A stretch of 6,307 bases of DNA from UBA920 sp964424635 (GCA_964424635.1 CAYRJC010000049.1:1-6307), one strand, 5' to 3'. Shown: positions 1-5,742, counted from the first letter of the stretch. The notes: generated from the letters alone by a model not told the origin. Program-made: numbers and translations.

Positions 1-3
1 ATA

Positions 4-52
4 GGATGTAATTATTATAAGGTATATATCGTTTTTTATCGATATCACATCC
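4..52. repeat. Nested inverted repeat upstream of the first small ORF
   Basis: GGATGT at 4-9 is complementary to ACATCC at 47-52, and ATATCG at 26-31 is complementary to CGATAT at 40-45, with a T-rich loop. Together they could form a two-part stem-loop just before the small ORF at 54. A 5' leader structure or the remains of a feature cut by the window edge are both possible. The sequence is AT-rich, so the inner stem could be chance. Confidence 0.25.
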
Positions 53-53
53 A

Positions 54-242
54 ATGTTGGGATTTGTAATAATGAGTTTGATAGCATTTGGTTTTTATCA
101 AATATCTGAGACTAGATCTGATGATTGGATTGTTGACTTTTTATGCTACGGAGGAATTATTAGTAGTCTTCTTTCTGCTTTTATTTTGCTCGCAGCAGAT
201 TTATTGGGTGTATCGGAATCTATAAGAAAAGAACATGAGTAA
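54..242 (+). CDS. Small two-helix membrane protein, unknown function
   Basis: This 62-residue ORF is not recognised as any family. Two hydrophobic stretches, about residues 3-18 and 28-51, are separated by a short polar segment (ETRSDDW). A charged tail (SIRKEHE) follows, so it is probably an inner-membrane hairpin protein. The in-frame stop at 18-20 means the ORF is not a truncated longer gene. ATG at 54 has no clear SD. ATG at 72 is preceded by TTGGGA nine bases upstream and could be the true start, giving 56 residues and a shorter first helix. It ends just before a strong terminator at 272-299, which supports transcription through it. No neighbour points to a role. A chance ORF cannot be excluded, but the hydrophobic pattern and the terminator argue for a real gene. 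Confidence 0.45.
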   Translation: MLGFVIMSLIAFGFYQISETRSDDWIVDFLCYGGIISSLLSAFILLAADLLGVSESIRKEHE

Positions 243-271
243 TATTAATAGCATAACATGAATTTTTACTA

Positions 272-306
272 AAAGACCACCATATCTCTGGTGGTCTTTA
301 TTTTAT
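272..306. terminator. Bidirectional intrinsic terminator between small ORF and rpmE
   Basis: AAAGACCACC (272-281) and GGTGGTCTTT (290-299) form a perfect 10-bp stem with an 8-nt loop. On the plus strand it is followed by a T-rich tract up to about 306. On the minus strand the T run comes from 271-274, so it can end both the small membrane-protein transcript and the convergent rpmE transcript. Confidence 0.85.
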
Positions 307-569
307 TCTTTTGCGCTACCGCGAACTTTGCGGGGTTTCTTTTCTTTCTTTTCTGTAGCAGCTTTAGTACCAGCTGCGACTCGCTTCTTGAATCGGTCAA
401 CGTTTCCTGTTGTATCAAGAATCTTTTGTTTACCAGTATAAAATGGGTGGCAATTGCTACATATTTCTGTATCAATAGTTTGTATTGTGGACCCGGTAGT
501 GAAAGTGTTTCCACAAGAGCAGGTTACTTTGACGTCAGTGTTGTATTGAGGATGGATAGCTGTTTTCAT
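303..569 (-). CDS. rpmE: Ribosomal protein L31 (bL31), zinc-binding type
   Basis: This is the large-subunit ribosomal protein bL31, which sits at the central protuberance and helps form the bridge to the small subunit. The N-terminus MKTAIHPQY is typical of the family. Four candidate zinc ligands are present: C17 and C19 in CSCG, and C37 and C40 in CSNCHPFYTGKQK. This makes it the Cys-containing (C+) paralogue rather than the zinc-independent form. VDRFKKR near residue 58 is also conserved. At 88 residues it is longer than the roughly 70-residue E. coli protein, because of a Lys/Arg-rich tail (about residues 64-88) that probably contacts rRNA. No SD precedes the ATG. A small hairpin occupies the place where an SD would normally sit. 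It is transcribed divergently from rpsB-tsf from a shared promoter region. Confidence 0.97.
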   Translation of the reverse strand: MKTAIHPQYNTDVKVTCSCGNTFTTGSTIQTIDTEICSNCHPFYTGKQKILDTTGNVDRFKKRVAAGTKAATEKKEKKPRKVRGSAKE

Positions 570-575
570 ATATTT

Positions 576-594
576 GACACGCTTAATACGTGTT
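576..594 (-). promoter_or_regulatory. Hairpin in the rpmE 5' leader
   Basis: On the minus strand ACACG and CGTGT (593-589 and 581-577) form a 5-bp stem, extendable by one G-U pair, with a 7-nt loop. It ends seven bases before the rpmE ATG and takes the place of an SD. In E. coli, L31 represses its own translation through its mRNA leader. That this hairpin does the same here is inference. The stem is short. Confidence 0.35.
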
Positions 595-618
595 ATTGAT
601 TAATTTAGAACTTCAATT

Positions 619-647
619 ATTATACTGCCCCTTGCATATTTCGTCAA
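619..647 (-). promoter_or_regulatory. Sigma70-type promoter of rpmE
   Basis: Read on the minus strand, TTGACG (647-642), a 17-bp spacer and TATAAT (624-619) make a near-consensus promoter. The predicted start is near 612-614, giving a leader of about 43 nt before rpmE. Its -35 box lies inside the spacer of the opposing rpsB promoter. Confidence 0.85.
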
Positions 648-651
648 GGGG
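628..651. repeat. Inverted repeat at the axis of the divergent promoters
   Basis: CCCCTTG (628-634) and CAAGGGG (645-651) form a 7-bp inverted repeat with a 10-bp spacer, centred at 639.5. Each arm contains the TTG of one -35 box. The centre coincides exactly with the midpoint of the two -35 boxes and of the two -10 boxes. It could be an operator for a dimeric regulator, or simply the imprint of two mirror-image promoters. Confidence 0.7.
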
Positions 652-660
652 TGTTATACT
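632..660 (+). promoter_or_regulatory. Sigma70-type promoter of rpsB-tsf
   Basis: TTGCAT (632-637), a 17-bp spacer and TATACT (655-660) give a good promoter with a predicted start near 667, leaving a leader of about 93 nt before rpsB. It interlocks with the minus-strand rpmE promoter. The -35 boxes cross over, so both promoters probably cannot be occupied at once. Confidence 0.75.
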
Positions 661-698
661 TTTTTGGTAATTAATCAAACATACTTTGTAATTGTCCT

Positions 699-729
699 GT
701 CTCTTCGGGCCTCCTGGCTGAAAGTAGAC
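699..729 (+). promoter_or_regulatory. Structured rpsB leader hairpin, possible S2 autoregulation site
   Basis: A stem with bulges can be drawn. GTCT (699-702) pairs with AGAC (726-729), CTTC (703-706) pairs with GAAAG (720-724) with one bulged A, and GGCC (708-711) pairs with GGCT (716-719). The loop is TCCT (712-715). The loop is complementary to AGGA of the rpsB SD (748-751), so a pseudoknot hiding the SD is possible. Autogenous control of rpsB by S2 through the mRNA leader is known in E. coli. Its presence here is inferred from the structure only. Confidence 0.45.
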
Positions 730-746
730 CATCAAAGTAGAAGTTT

Positions 747-751
747 AAGGA
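747..751 (+). promoter_or_regulatory. Ribosome binding site that fixes the rpsB start
   Basis: AAGGA lies eight bases before ATG at 760. It supports that start over the in-frame upstream codon at 664, which would add 32 residues unlike S2 and would begin at or before the predicted transcription start. Confidence 0.75.
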
Positions 752-759
752 TAAAGAAA

Positions 760-1470
760 ATGAAAGATATAAGTTTGTTAGACCTGCTTAAAAGCGGGGC
801 TCATTTTGGTCATAAGACATCTCGTTGGAATCCCAAAATGAAACCGTATATTTTTGCTTCCCGCAATAATATTCATATCATTGATCTAGAAAAAACTCGC
901 GCTAATTTGCAAAAGGCAACTACTTTTGTTGCTGATATTGCTAAGTCAGGTGGTGTTGTATTATTTATTGGTACTAAGCGACAGTCTAGAGAAATTGTTA
1001 AGCAGCAAGCTGAAAGTTGTGGCATGCCTTACGTTAACTTACGTTGGTTAGGTGGAACTTTCACTAATTTTAGAACTATTCAAAAAACAGTTCGTAAATT
1101 AGAAAAGCTACAAAGCCGTAAAGATTCTCCTGATTTTGATCAGAAGTACACCAAGAAAGAACGTTTATTAATCGAACGAGAAATCGAAAAACTTACTAAG
1201 CTTTTTGAAGGTATAAAAAACATGAAGCGTATTCCTCAAGCAGTGTTTATCACTGATGTTCATCATGATCATATTGCTTTAACAGAAGCGCGTAAAATGA
1301 AAGTACCTGTCATTGCTATTACTGATACTAATACTGATCCAAGTTTGGTAACTTATCCAATTCCAGCTAATGACGATGCAAGTAGTGCTGTTTCTTTGAT
1401 TACTGAATTTATCTCTACATCAATCAAAACCAACAAGCAAGCTGAAACTGTAATTACAGCCCAGGCTTAA
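760..1470 (+). CDS. rpsB: Ribosomal protein S2 (uS2)
   Basis: This is the small-subunit ribosomal protein uS2, which binds between the head and body of the 30S subunit and is needed for S1 to bind in bacteria that have S1. The 236-residue product is a normal S2 length. Family motifs are clear: LLKSGAHFGHKT (9-20), RWNPKMKPYIF (22-32), GTKRQS (71-76), RWLGGTFTNF (95-104), DTNTDP (189-194) and IPANDDA (201-207). The long charged stretch at about 108-155 matches the protruding coiled-coil of S2. The usual Asp-Pro-Arg region is replaced by a His-rich DVHHDH (167-171 area), a mild divergence. The start is set by the SD at 747-751 and by the conserved N-terminus. It is followed 19 bp later by tsf, the classic rpsB-tsf operon. 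Confidence 0.97.
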   Translation: MKDISLLDLLKSGAHFGHKTSRWNPKMKPYIFASRNNIHIIDLEKTRANLQKATTFVADIAKSGGVVLFIGTKRQSREIVKQQAESCGMPYVNLRWLGGTFTNFRTIQKTVRKLEKLQSRKDSPDFDQKYTKKERLLIEREIEKLTKLFEGIKNMKRIPQAVFITDVHHDHIALTEARKMKVPVIAITDTNTDPSLVTYPIPANDDASSAVSLITEFISTSIKTNKQAETVITAQA

Positions 1471-1489
1471 CAATTAATTTATAACAAAA

Positions 1490-2077
1490 ATGACAATAGA
1501 CAATAATATAATTAAACAACTTAGAGAACAGACTGGTGCTGGTATTATGGATGTTAAAGAAGCTTTAGAAGAAGCTGGTGGTGATAATGATAAAGCTGTA
1601 GAAATCCTTCGTAAAAAAGGTTTGGCAAAACAAGCTAAAAAAGCTGACCGAGTAGCCAATGAAGGAGTTGTTGAGAGCTATATTCATGGTGGTGGACGTA
1701 TTGGAGTATTGGTAGAAGTAAACTGCGAAACAGATTTCGTAGCTCGTACAGATGATTTTAAAAATCTCGTCAAAGAGATTGCTTTGCATATTGCTGCTAG
1801 TAATCCACTATATATTTCTACAGAAGAAGTCCCTCCAGAGGTAATTGAAAAGGAAAAAGAAATTTATAAAGAGCAGTTTGCAGGTAAGCCTGATGATGTA
1901 ATAGAAAAAATGTTAGAAGGTAAGATTGCTAAATATTACGAAGAAGCTTGCTTACTAAATCAGCCTTTTGTAAAAGATGGAGATAAAACTATTGGAGAAC
2001 TCTTAGCAGAAGCTACTGGAAAAATGGGTGAAAATATTCAAGTTCGTCGCTTCACTCGCTTTATGCTCGGAAATTAA
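1490..2077 (+). CDS. tsf: Translation elongation factor Ts, short form
   Basis: EF-Ts is the guanine-nucleotide exchange factor that releases GDP from EF-Tu in the cytoplasm. The N-terminal UBA-like domain (about 1-55) carries the signature IKQLREQTGAGIMDVKEALEE. The core contains NCETDFVAR, with T81-D82-F83-V84, the motif that inserts into EF-Tu and disturbs its magnesium and phosphate site. The C-terminal part ends in GENIQVRRFTRF. At 195 residues it is much shorter than E. coli EF-Ts (about 283). It has one core half rather than two, like the short EF-Ts of Thermus and of many Patescibacteria. The ATG follows an A-rich 19-bp gap with no SD, so it may rely on translational coupling to rpsB or on an unstructured start region. 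A strong terminator follows. Confidence 0.97.
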   Translation: MTIDNNIIKQLREQTGAGIMDVKEALEEAGGDNDKAVEILRKKGLAKQAKKADRVANEGVVESYIHGGGRIGVLVEVNCETDFVARTDDFKNLVKEIALHIAASNPLYISTEEVPPEVIEKEKEIYKEQFAGKPDDVIEKMLEGKIAKYYEEACLLNQPFVKDGDKTIGELLAEATGKMGENIQVRRFTRFMLGN

Positions 2078-2088
2078 ATCTCATTTAT

Positions 2089-2130
2089 AAAAGACTTCGC
2101 AAATACATTTAAGTAAGCGAAGTCTTTTTT
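2089..2130 (+). terminator. Intrinsic terminator of the rpsB-tsf operon
   Basis: AAAAGACTTCGC (2089-2100) and GCGAAGTCTTTT (2117-2128) form a perfect 12-bp stem with a 16-nt loop, followed by T to 2130. It begins 11 bases after the tsf stop codon. Confidence 0.95.
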
Positions 2131-2136
2131 GGATGA

Positions 2137-2145
2137 TGCTATAAT
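2137..2145 (+). promoter_or_regulatory. Extended -10 promoter of the TPR gene
   Basis: TGCTATAAT (2137-2145) is a full extended -10 element (TG-N-TATAAT). The expected -35 position overlaps the terminator stem and does not resemble the consensus. A start near 2152 would leave a leader of about 38 nt to ATG 2190. Confidence 0.55.
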
Positions 2146-2189
2146 ATAAGTAATTAAATTGAAATTATTTCGTGCCTTATAATACGATA

Positions 2190-2945
2190 ATGAACATCAC
2201 ATTTATTGTTTCAATCTTGGGGGTTATTTTGATGGTTTTGAGGCGTCTACCAGAAGCTACAACCTTTAACCGTAAAAAAGATGAATTCAATAAGGATCAT
2301 GCCGCACCAAGTGCTGGGTCATTACTGGGAGCAAAAGGTTTGCCTGTAAAAGCATATTCCAAGTCAAAAGTGCTTTCTAAATTAATTACACACAAGGTCG
2401 GACAATTTTTATTGGAAGCAAAGGGTTTAAAGCAGTCTCCAAAAATTAGTTATAATTTTCAACGCATATTCAAAAACGTAAAAGCAGATACTAATCAACC
2501 ATTAGTAAAAGATGAGAAATATTATATTAATTTGATTAAGCGGAATCCTAAAGATGATTCTTATTATGATTTATTGGGCCAGTATTATTTGGAAGAGAAA
2601 AAGATGGGGGATGCAGTAAATGTTTATGAATATTTAATTACTCATTCTCCAACCGAAACTACTTATCACGTTAGATTAGGGTTAGCTGCTTTATTTATGC
2701 ACGATTATAAAAAAGCAGAACAAGCTTACCAAAAAGCTTTACAGTTAGACCCAACTAATCCAAGCCGGTTTTATAATTTGGCTTTGTCTCAACAGGGATT
2801 GAAAAAATATGATTTAGCAGAAAAATCAATGAAAAAAGCTTTGGAGTTAGACCCTAATAATCATAAATATAAAGACTTTTATTTTGAGTTGGAATCTAAA
2901 GCAAAGACTGCTGTTCCTCTTGAGAATATTCATAAAAAAGAGTAA
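2190..2945 (+). CDS. Membrane-anchored tetratricopeptide repeat (TPR) protein
   Basis: A single hydrophobic helix (about residues 2-17, NITFIVSILGVILMVL) is followed by Arg-Arg. This suggests an N-terminal anchor with no cleavage site visible. A basic, Lys-rich linker of about 90 residues comes next. Three TPR units then follow, at about residues 121-154, 155-188 and 189-222. The last two are near consensus (KKAEQAYQKALQLDP and DLAEKSMKKALELDP). TPRs bind other proteins, so this is probably a scaffold or assembly factor at the membrane, but the partner is unknown. The positive charges after the helix suggest that the C-terminal domain faces the cytoplasm. Start choice is uncertain: GTG at 2172 adds six residues, neither start has an SD, and ATG 2190 was preferred because it places the helix right at the N-terminus. 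tRNA-Thr begins 23 bp after the stop with no terminator between. Confidence 0.8.
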   Translation: MNITFIVSILGVILMVLRRLPEATTFNRKKDEFNKDHAAPSAGSLLGAKGLPVKAYSKSKVLSKLITHKVGQFLLEAKGLKQSPKISYNFQRIFKNVKADTNQPLVKDEKYYINLIKRNPKDDSYYDLLGQYYLEEKKMGDAVNVYEYLITHSPTETTYHVRLGLAALFMHDYKKAEQAYQKALQLDPTNPSRFYNLALSQQGLKKYDLAEKSMKKALELDPNNHKYKDFYFELESKAKTAVPLENIHKKE

Positions 2946-2948
2946 ACT
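2920..2948 (+). promoter_or_regulatory. Possible promoter of tRNA-Thr(GGT)
   Basis: TTGAGA (2920-2925), a 17-bp spacer and TAAACT (2943-2948) overlap the 3' end of the TPR gene. Transcription would start about 14 bases before the tRNA. TATACT at 2956-2961 is an alternative -10 without a good -35. Read-through from the TPR gene is equally possible. Confidence 0.35.
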
Positions 2949-2968
2949 ATTTTAGTATACTTTTTTCG

Positions 2969-3044
2969 GCCGTTGTAGCTCAGTTGGTAGAGCATCTCCA
3001 TGGTAAGGAGAAGGTCTGCGGTTCAATCCCGCACAACGGCTCCA
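2969..3044 (+). tRNA. tRNA-Thr, anticodon GGT
   Basis: A complete cloverleaf is visible. The acceptor stem is GCCGTTG/CAACGGC, the D arm is GCTC-AGTTGGTA-GAGC, and the anticodon stem is TCTCC/GGAGA. The 7-base loop ATGGTAA places anticodon GGT after U33, reading ACC and ACU. The T arm is TGCGG-TTCAATC-CCGCA. CCA is encoded (3042-3044). The discriminator base is U73, as in the second Thr tRNA of this window. Confidence 0.98.
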
Positions 3045-3080
3045 TAATAAAACACCGATTTGTATCGGTGTTTTATTATT
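3044..3080 (+). terminator. Intrinsic terminator after tRNA-Thr(GGT)
   Basis: A perfect 16-bp stem, 3044-3059 with 3064-3079, has core ACACCGAT/ATCGGTGT and a 4-nt loop. It starts at the CCA end of the tRNA and runs into TTTTATTATT. The T-rich 3' arm ends inside the -35 box of the next promoter. Because the outer arms are A/T-rich it could also act in the minus direction. Confidence 0.9.
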
Positions 3081-3107
3081 GACAGATAAGCGTAATTATT
3101 TTATATT
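3079..3107 (+). promoter_or_regulatory. Sigma70-type promoter of the MutS-like gene
   Basis: TTGACA (3079-3084) matches the consensus -35 exactly. A 17-bp spacer and TATATT (3102-3107) follow. The predicted start is near 3114, leaving a leader of about 27 nt. The -35 box touches the preceding terminator, so the gene is insulated from the tRNA unit but has its own strong promoter. Confidence 0.85.
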
Positions 3108-3131
3108 ACTGAGTTATACAATTTAATTTTT

Positions 3132-3136
3132 GGAGG
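3132..3136 (+). promoter_or_regulatory. Strong Shine-Dalgarno of the MutS-like gene
   Basis: GGAGG lies four bases before ATG 3141, within TTGGAGGAAATATG. The same context, with one extra T, precedes the convergent HD-domain gene, whereas tsf, rpmE and the TPR gene have no SD. Confidence 0.8.
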
Positions 3137-3140
3137 AAAT

Positions 3141-5060
3141 ATGAAGAATAATTTTAGATTATTTGAGAAGAAACAACCAGTTCATTTTGGTAATGTGGAA
3201 GATGCTCGAATTGGTGAGCTACAGAAAAGACTTAGTTTAACAAATCACAATCTGCTCGAATTGGCAGAAGCCAATCCTGCCGAGGTTTTGGCTAGGCAAG
3301 AAATTATTCAATGGTTATTAGGTAATCAGTCTTTAATGGATTATCCATTCTTTAGAAATCGAGAAAAGATTTGCATTGAAGGTGGATCTGCTTATTCAAC
3401 TGTCCCAAATAATGGAAAAGCATTCTTGAGTTATGCTTATTACTTGGATAATAAGGAGACTTATTTCTGGGATGTTTATGAAAAATTTCGGGCTATCGAT
3501 CAATCTTTGTATGGTCTTCCTTCTAGACTTTCTAAGCTTTCTAATCACTTGGATAGGGAAGGACAGGTAAAATATATGGAAGAAATGGAAATCAAGAATA
3601 GCATCTTAGCCGAATTAAGAAGAATTGTAAGTGTTAGTGGTCTTCTTAAATTTAGAGTTGGTTCTGCAAAGAATGGAATCAGATTTAAATCTGATTTGGG
3701 ATGCTATGGCACTTGGTATTATCATTCGTGTATAGATCCGGATCTTAATCCTTCCGAAACTGCGACAGGTAAGTTGTTGCGCAAAGTTTATTTAGGATTT
3801 ATACCGAGAAAGATAAATGAATATTTATATGAGCACGGTAAAAAAGCAGCTCAAATTAAAAAAACTCCTCAATTAATAATTGATGACGTTTGGTCTTTTA
3901 TGAAAGAGTTAGTTGGTGGTAAAAATAATTATTCAAATGAATTGAAAAGCCATCTTTATTTTTTGGAGGATTGCGAGATCACAGTAGCTTATCAATTTAA
4001 CGAAACAGGATTAAATATTACTTTGATAGATTGGGAGTTTGGGTCAGCATCTTTGGCAGAGAACGAAGTATTGTCTCCTATGAATTACGGTGAAGCAAGA
4101 AATATTGGTTCTTCTTTAAAGTTAAACAAGAAAATAAATAGCTTGTTAAGTTTACGTAAGCTTAAAAATTTGGATGCGCAAACTAATCAATGGTTTTTAA
4201 AACATTCTGAAACCTTAAAAATACCTTCTCATCATTGCGACAGGGTTTTTACGGTGTTGGATTATGAAAAGATTTTAGGAAAGTATCAAAAACGGATTGA
4301 AAACCTTCGAGATTGGCAAAAGAAGATTTTGGAATCATTTCATGATCTTCATGTATACTATGACCTTGCTCATGCGGTAAAATCCATAAATCTAAGATTT
4401 TGTTTCCCTAAAATCGTTGAAGGTAATCAGGGTGTTAGGTTTGATAATTTGTATCCTTCCCGAATAACCCCGACTGAAGACAAAGCTTTGTCTCCTTTCA
4501 GTGAACTTGTTATTGATGCAAAGATAATTAGTAATATGAACGGAAAGAATGGTTCGGGTAAATCTACTATTATGCTAAGCGGATTGGATGCTCAGATATT
4601 AGCACAATGTGGTTTGCCAGTATTCGCTCATAATGCCCAATTCTCTTTGTATAGCCATATCTTATTAAGCTTTTTAGATAGGGTTTCTGACGAAAGCACT
4701 TTTAAAGCCAAGTTCAAAAAAGACATGGCAATTATGGAGCAAATCGAAAAGATACCCGTTGAACAGCGGCATAGGGTTCTGGTTATTAACGATGAGTTAG
4801 GTTCTGCTACTGATCATGAAGAAGCCTTAGAGGTTATGGAGGATTATACCAAATTATTGTATAAGAGCGGTGTTAATGCTTTGATTTCTACTCAGATTAC
4901 TAAGCTTGGTATTTATCTAACTTCAGAAAGATCAGGATGTATCGGGCAAAACTTTTTGATTGATAAAAACTATCAAGTTAGTTTGGGTGTCGGCTCTGGT
5001 CGTCCAAAAGAAGTGGCGACAGAAATGGGATTTTATAAAATGGTTAAAAAGTTTAATTAG
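3141..5060 (+). CDS. Divergent MutS-family DNA-repair-type ATPase
   Basis: This 639-residue protein ends in a MutS-like ABC ATPase domain. The Walker A motif is GKNGSGKST (468-476), where MutS has GPNMGGKST. STF at 519-521 followed by KKDMAIMEQI matches the conserved STFM-EM segment. Walker B is VLVINDELGSAT, with D551 and catalytic E552, against MutS LVLMDEIGRGT. LISTQITKL (581-589) aligns with MutS FATHYFEL, so Gln585 replaces the usual His. The stretch around 380-440 resembles the MutS helical core/lever leading into the ATPase domain, and residues 25-70 resemble the start of the MutS core. No N-terminal mismatch-binding domain, Smr domain or C-terminal HTH is apparent, and it is shorter than MutS (about 850) or MutS2 (about 780). 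The usual MutS role is ATP-driven clamping on DNA structures. The substrate here is unknown: repair, recombination control or defence are all possible. It faces the HD-domain gene. Confidence 0.85.
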   Translation: MKNNFRLFEKKQPVHFGNVEDARIGELQKRLSLTNHNLLELAEANPAEVLARQEIIQWLLGNQSLMDYPFFRNREKICIEGGSAYSTVPNNGKAFLSYAYYLDNKETYFWDVYEKFRAIDQSLYGLPSRLSKLSNHLDREGQVKYMEEMEIKNSILAELRRIVSVSGLLKFRVGSAKNGIRFKSDLGCYGTWYYHSCIDPDLNPSETATGKLLRKVYLGFIPRKINEYLYEHGKKAAQIKKTPQLIIDDVWSFMKELVGGKNNYSNELKSHLYFLEDCEITVAYQFNETGLNITLIDWEFGSASLAENEVLSPMNYGEARNIGSSLKLNKKINSLLSLRKLKNLDAQTNQWFLKHSETLKIPSHHCDRVFTVLDYEKILGKYQKRIENLRDWQKKILESFHDLHVYYDLAHAVKSINLRFCFPKIVEGNQGVRFDNLYPSRITPTEDKALSPFSELVIDAKIISNMNGKNGSGKSTIMLSGLDAQILAQCGLPVFAHNAQFSLYSHILLSFLDRVSDESTFKAKFKKDMAIMEQIEKIPVEQRHRVLVINDELGSATDHEEALEVMEDYTKLLYKSGVNALISTQITKLGIYLTSERSGCIGQNFLIDKNYQVSLGVGSGRPKEVATEMGFYKMVKKFN

Positions 5061-5069
5061 TTTTTAGCT

Positions 5070-5100
5070 AAGCTTGTTCATATAAGAACAAGCTTTTTTT
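5070..5100 (+). terminator. Terminator of the MutS-like gene
   Basis: AAGCTTGTTC (5070-5079) and GAACAAGCTT (5086-5095) form a perfect 10-bp stem with a 6-nt loop, followed by T through 5100. It begins nine bases after the stop codon. Confidence 0.92.
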
Positions 5101-5125
5101 AAAAAAAGACCAAGTTTACTTGGTC
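5101..5125 (-). terminator. Terminator of the HD-domain gene
   Basis: On the minus strand GACCAAG (5125-5119) and CTTGGTC (5114-5108) form a 7-bp stem with a 4-nt loop, followed by seven T (5107-5101). It abuts the plus-strand terminator, so the two convergent genes have separate back-to-back terminators. Confidence 0.9.
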
Positions 5126-5141
5126 GTACGTAATAATTTTT

Positions 5142-5732
5142 TTACAGTTTAGGATTGCATCTTTTTGCACCTTTCCAGGGATCGTTCTCTGAAAGGGGAT
5201 AGTTAAAGAATAACCTAGCACCAAAATTATCTACGGCGTGGCATAATGCACAAAGTTCATTCATGGTCCTAATATCGGCAGAATATTTATCACCCTCTCC
5301 TTCTACATAAGTCAATGCATTGAGCTGATCATCAGTTAGCTTTATACCGTATTTTTGTATTTTTGCAATACGAAATTCATGTTGGGCTTTTTTGCTTCTA
5401 AGTTCTGGGATGATTTCTCTTTCACCTCTACTGTTGTTTTTATACTTCCATGGCTTTTCTATATCATGAAGAAAAAATACCAGAAGCGCATCAGAAAGTG
5501 AAAAAGGTAATTTTCGATTAGTTTGAAGTAAAGCATTATATATAAGCACGATTAAATTCATGCCGTCAGTAATGTGATCCAGGTATCCACCTTTCCATGC
5601 CTGATGGTTATGAGTAGACCCAAAGCTTTCAGTGAACAACTTTTCATTGAAATTCAATAATGCTTGGCAGCCCTTACGATTAGGTTCGTCTATAAATTGA
5701 ATTAATTCTTCAATAGTAAAATATTTTATCAT
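5142..5732 (-). CDS. HD-domain metal-dependent phosphohydrolase-like protein
   Basis: This 196-residue protein has the ordered HD-superfamily metal ligands: H53 in GGYLDHITDGMNL, H89-D90 in FFLHDIEKPWKY, and D168 in CHAVDNFGARLFF. HD proteins are divalent-metal phosphohydrolases acting on nucleotides, cyclic nucleotides or nucleic acids. The substrate cannot be read from the sequence. Additional conserved-looking residues are H41 and H43 before the domain, an acidic YVEGEGDKY (142-150), and CALCH (161-165), which might add a metal site. No signal peptide or membrane segment is seen, so it is probably cytoplasmic. The start at 5732 was chosen because GGAGG lies five bases upstream. An upstream in-frame TTG at 5744 overlaps that SD and would add four residues. 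It has its own promoter and terminator and converges on the MutS-like gene. Confidence 0.85.
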   Translation of the reverse strand: MIKYFTIEELIQFIDEPNRKGCQALLNFNEKLFTESFGSTHNHQAWKGGYLDHITDGMNLIVLIYNALLQTNRKLPFSLSDALLVFFLHDIEKPWKYKNNSRGEREIIPELRSKKAQHEFRIAKIQKYGIKLTDDQLNALTYVEGEGDKYSADIRTMNELCALCHAVDNFGARLFFNYPLSENDPWKGAKRCNPKL

Positions 5733-5737
5733 AATTT

Positions 5738-5742
5738 CCTCC
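5738..5742 (-). promoter_or_regulatory. Shine-Dalgarno that fixes the HD-gene start
   Basis: On the minus strand GGAGG is followed by AAATT and then ATG at 5732. The context TTGGAGGAAATTATG is nearly identical to that of the MutS-like gene. Confidence 0.8.

Noticed and set aside
291..599. 102-residue plus-strand ORF opposite rpmE
   Set aside because: It is the antisense shadow of the clearly recognised L31 gene, is rich in Cys, Ser and Phe without a family pattern, and starts inside a terminator.
664..759. N-terminal extension of S2 from an upstream in-frame ATG
   Set aside because: The extra 32 residues do not resemble S2, the codon lies at or before the predicted transcription start, and ATG 760 has an SD and the conserved N-terminus.
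3044..3079. Repeat or CRISPR-like palindrome
   Set aside because: It is a single stem-loop directly after a tRNA with a T-rich end, so an intrinsic terminator explains it. No spaced repeats exist in the window.
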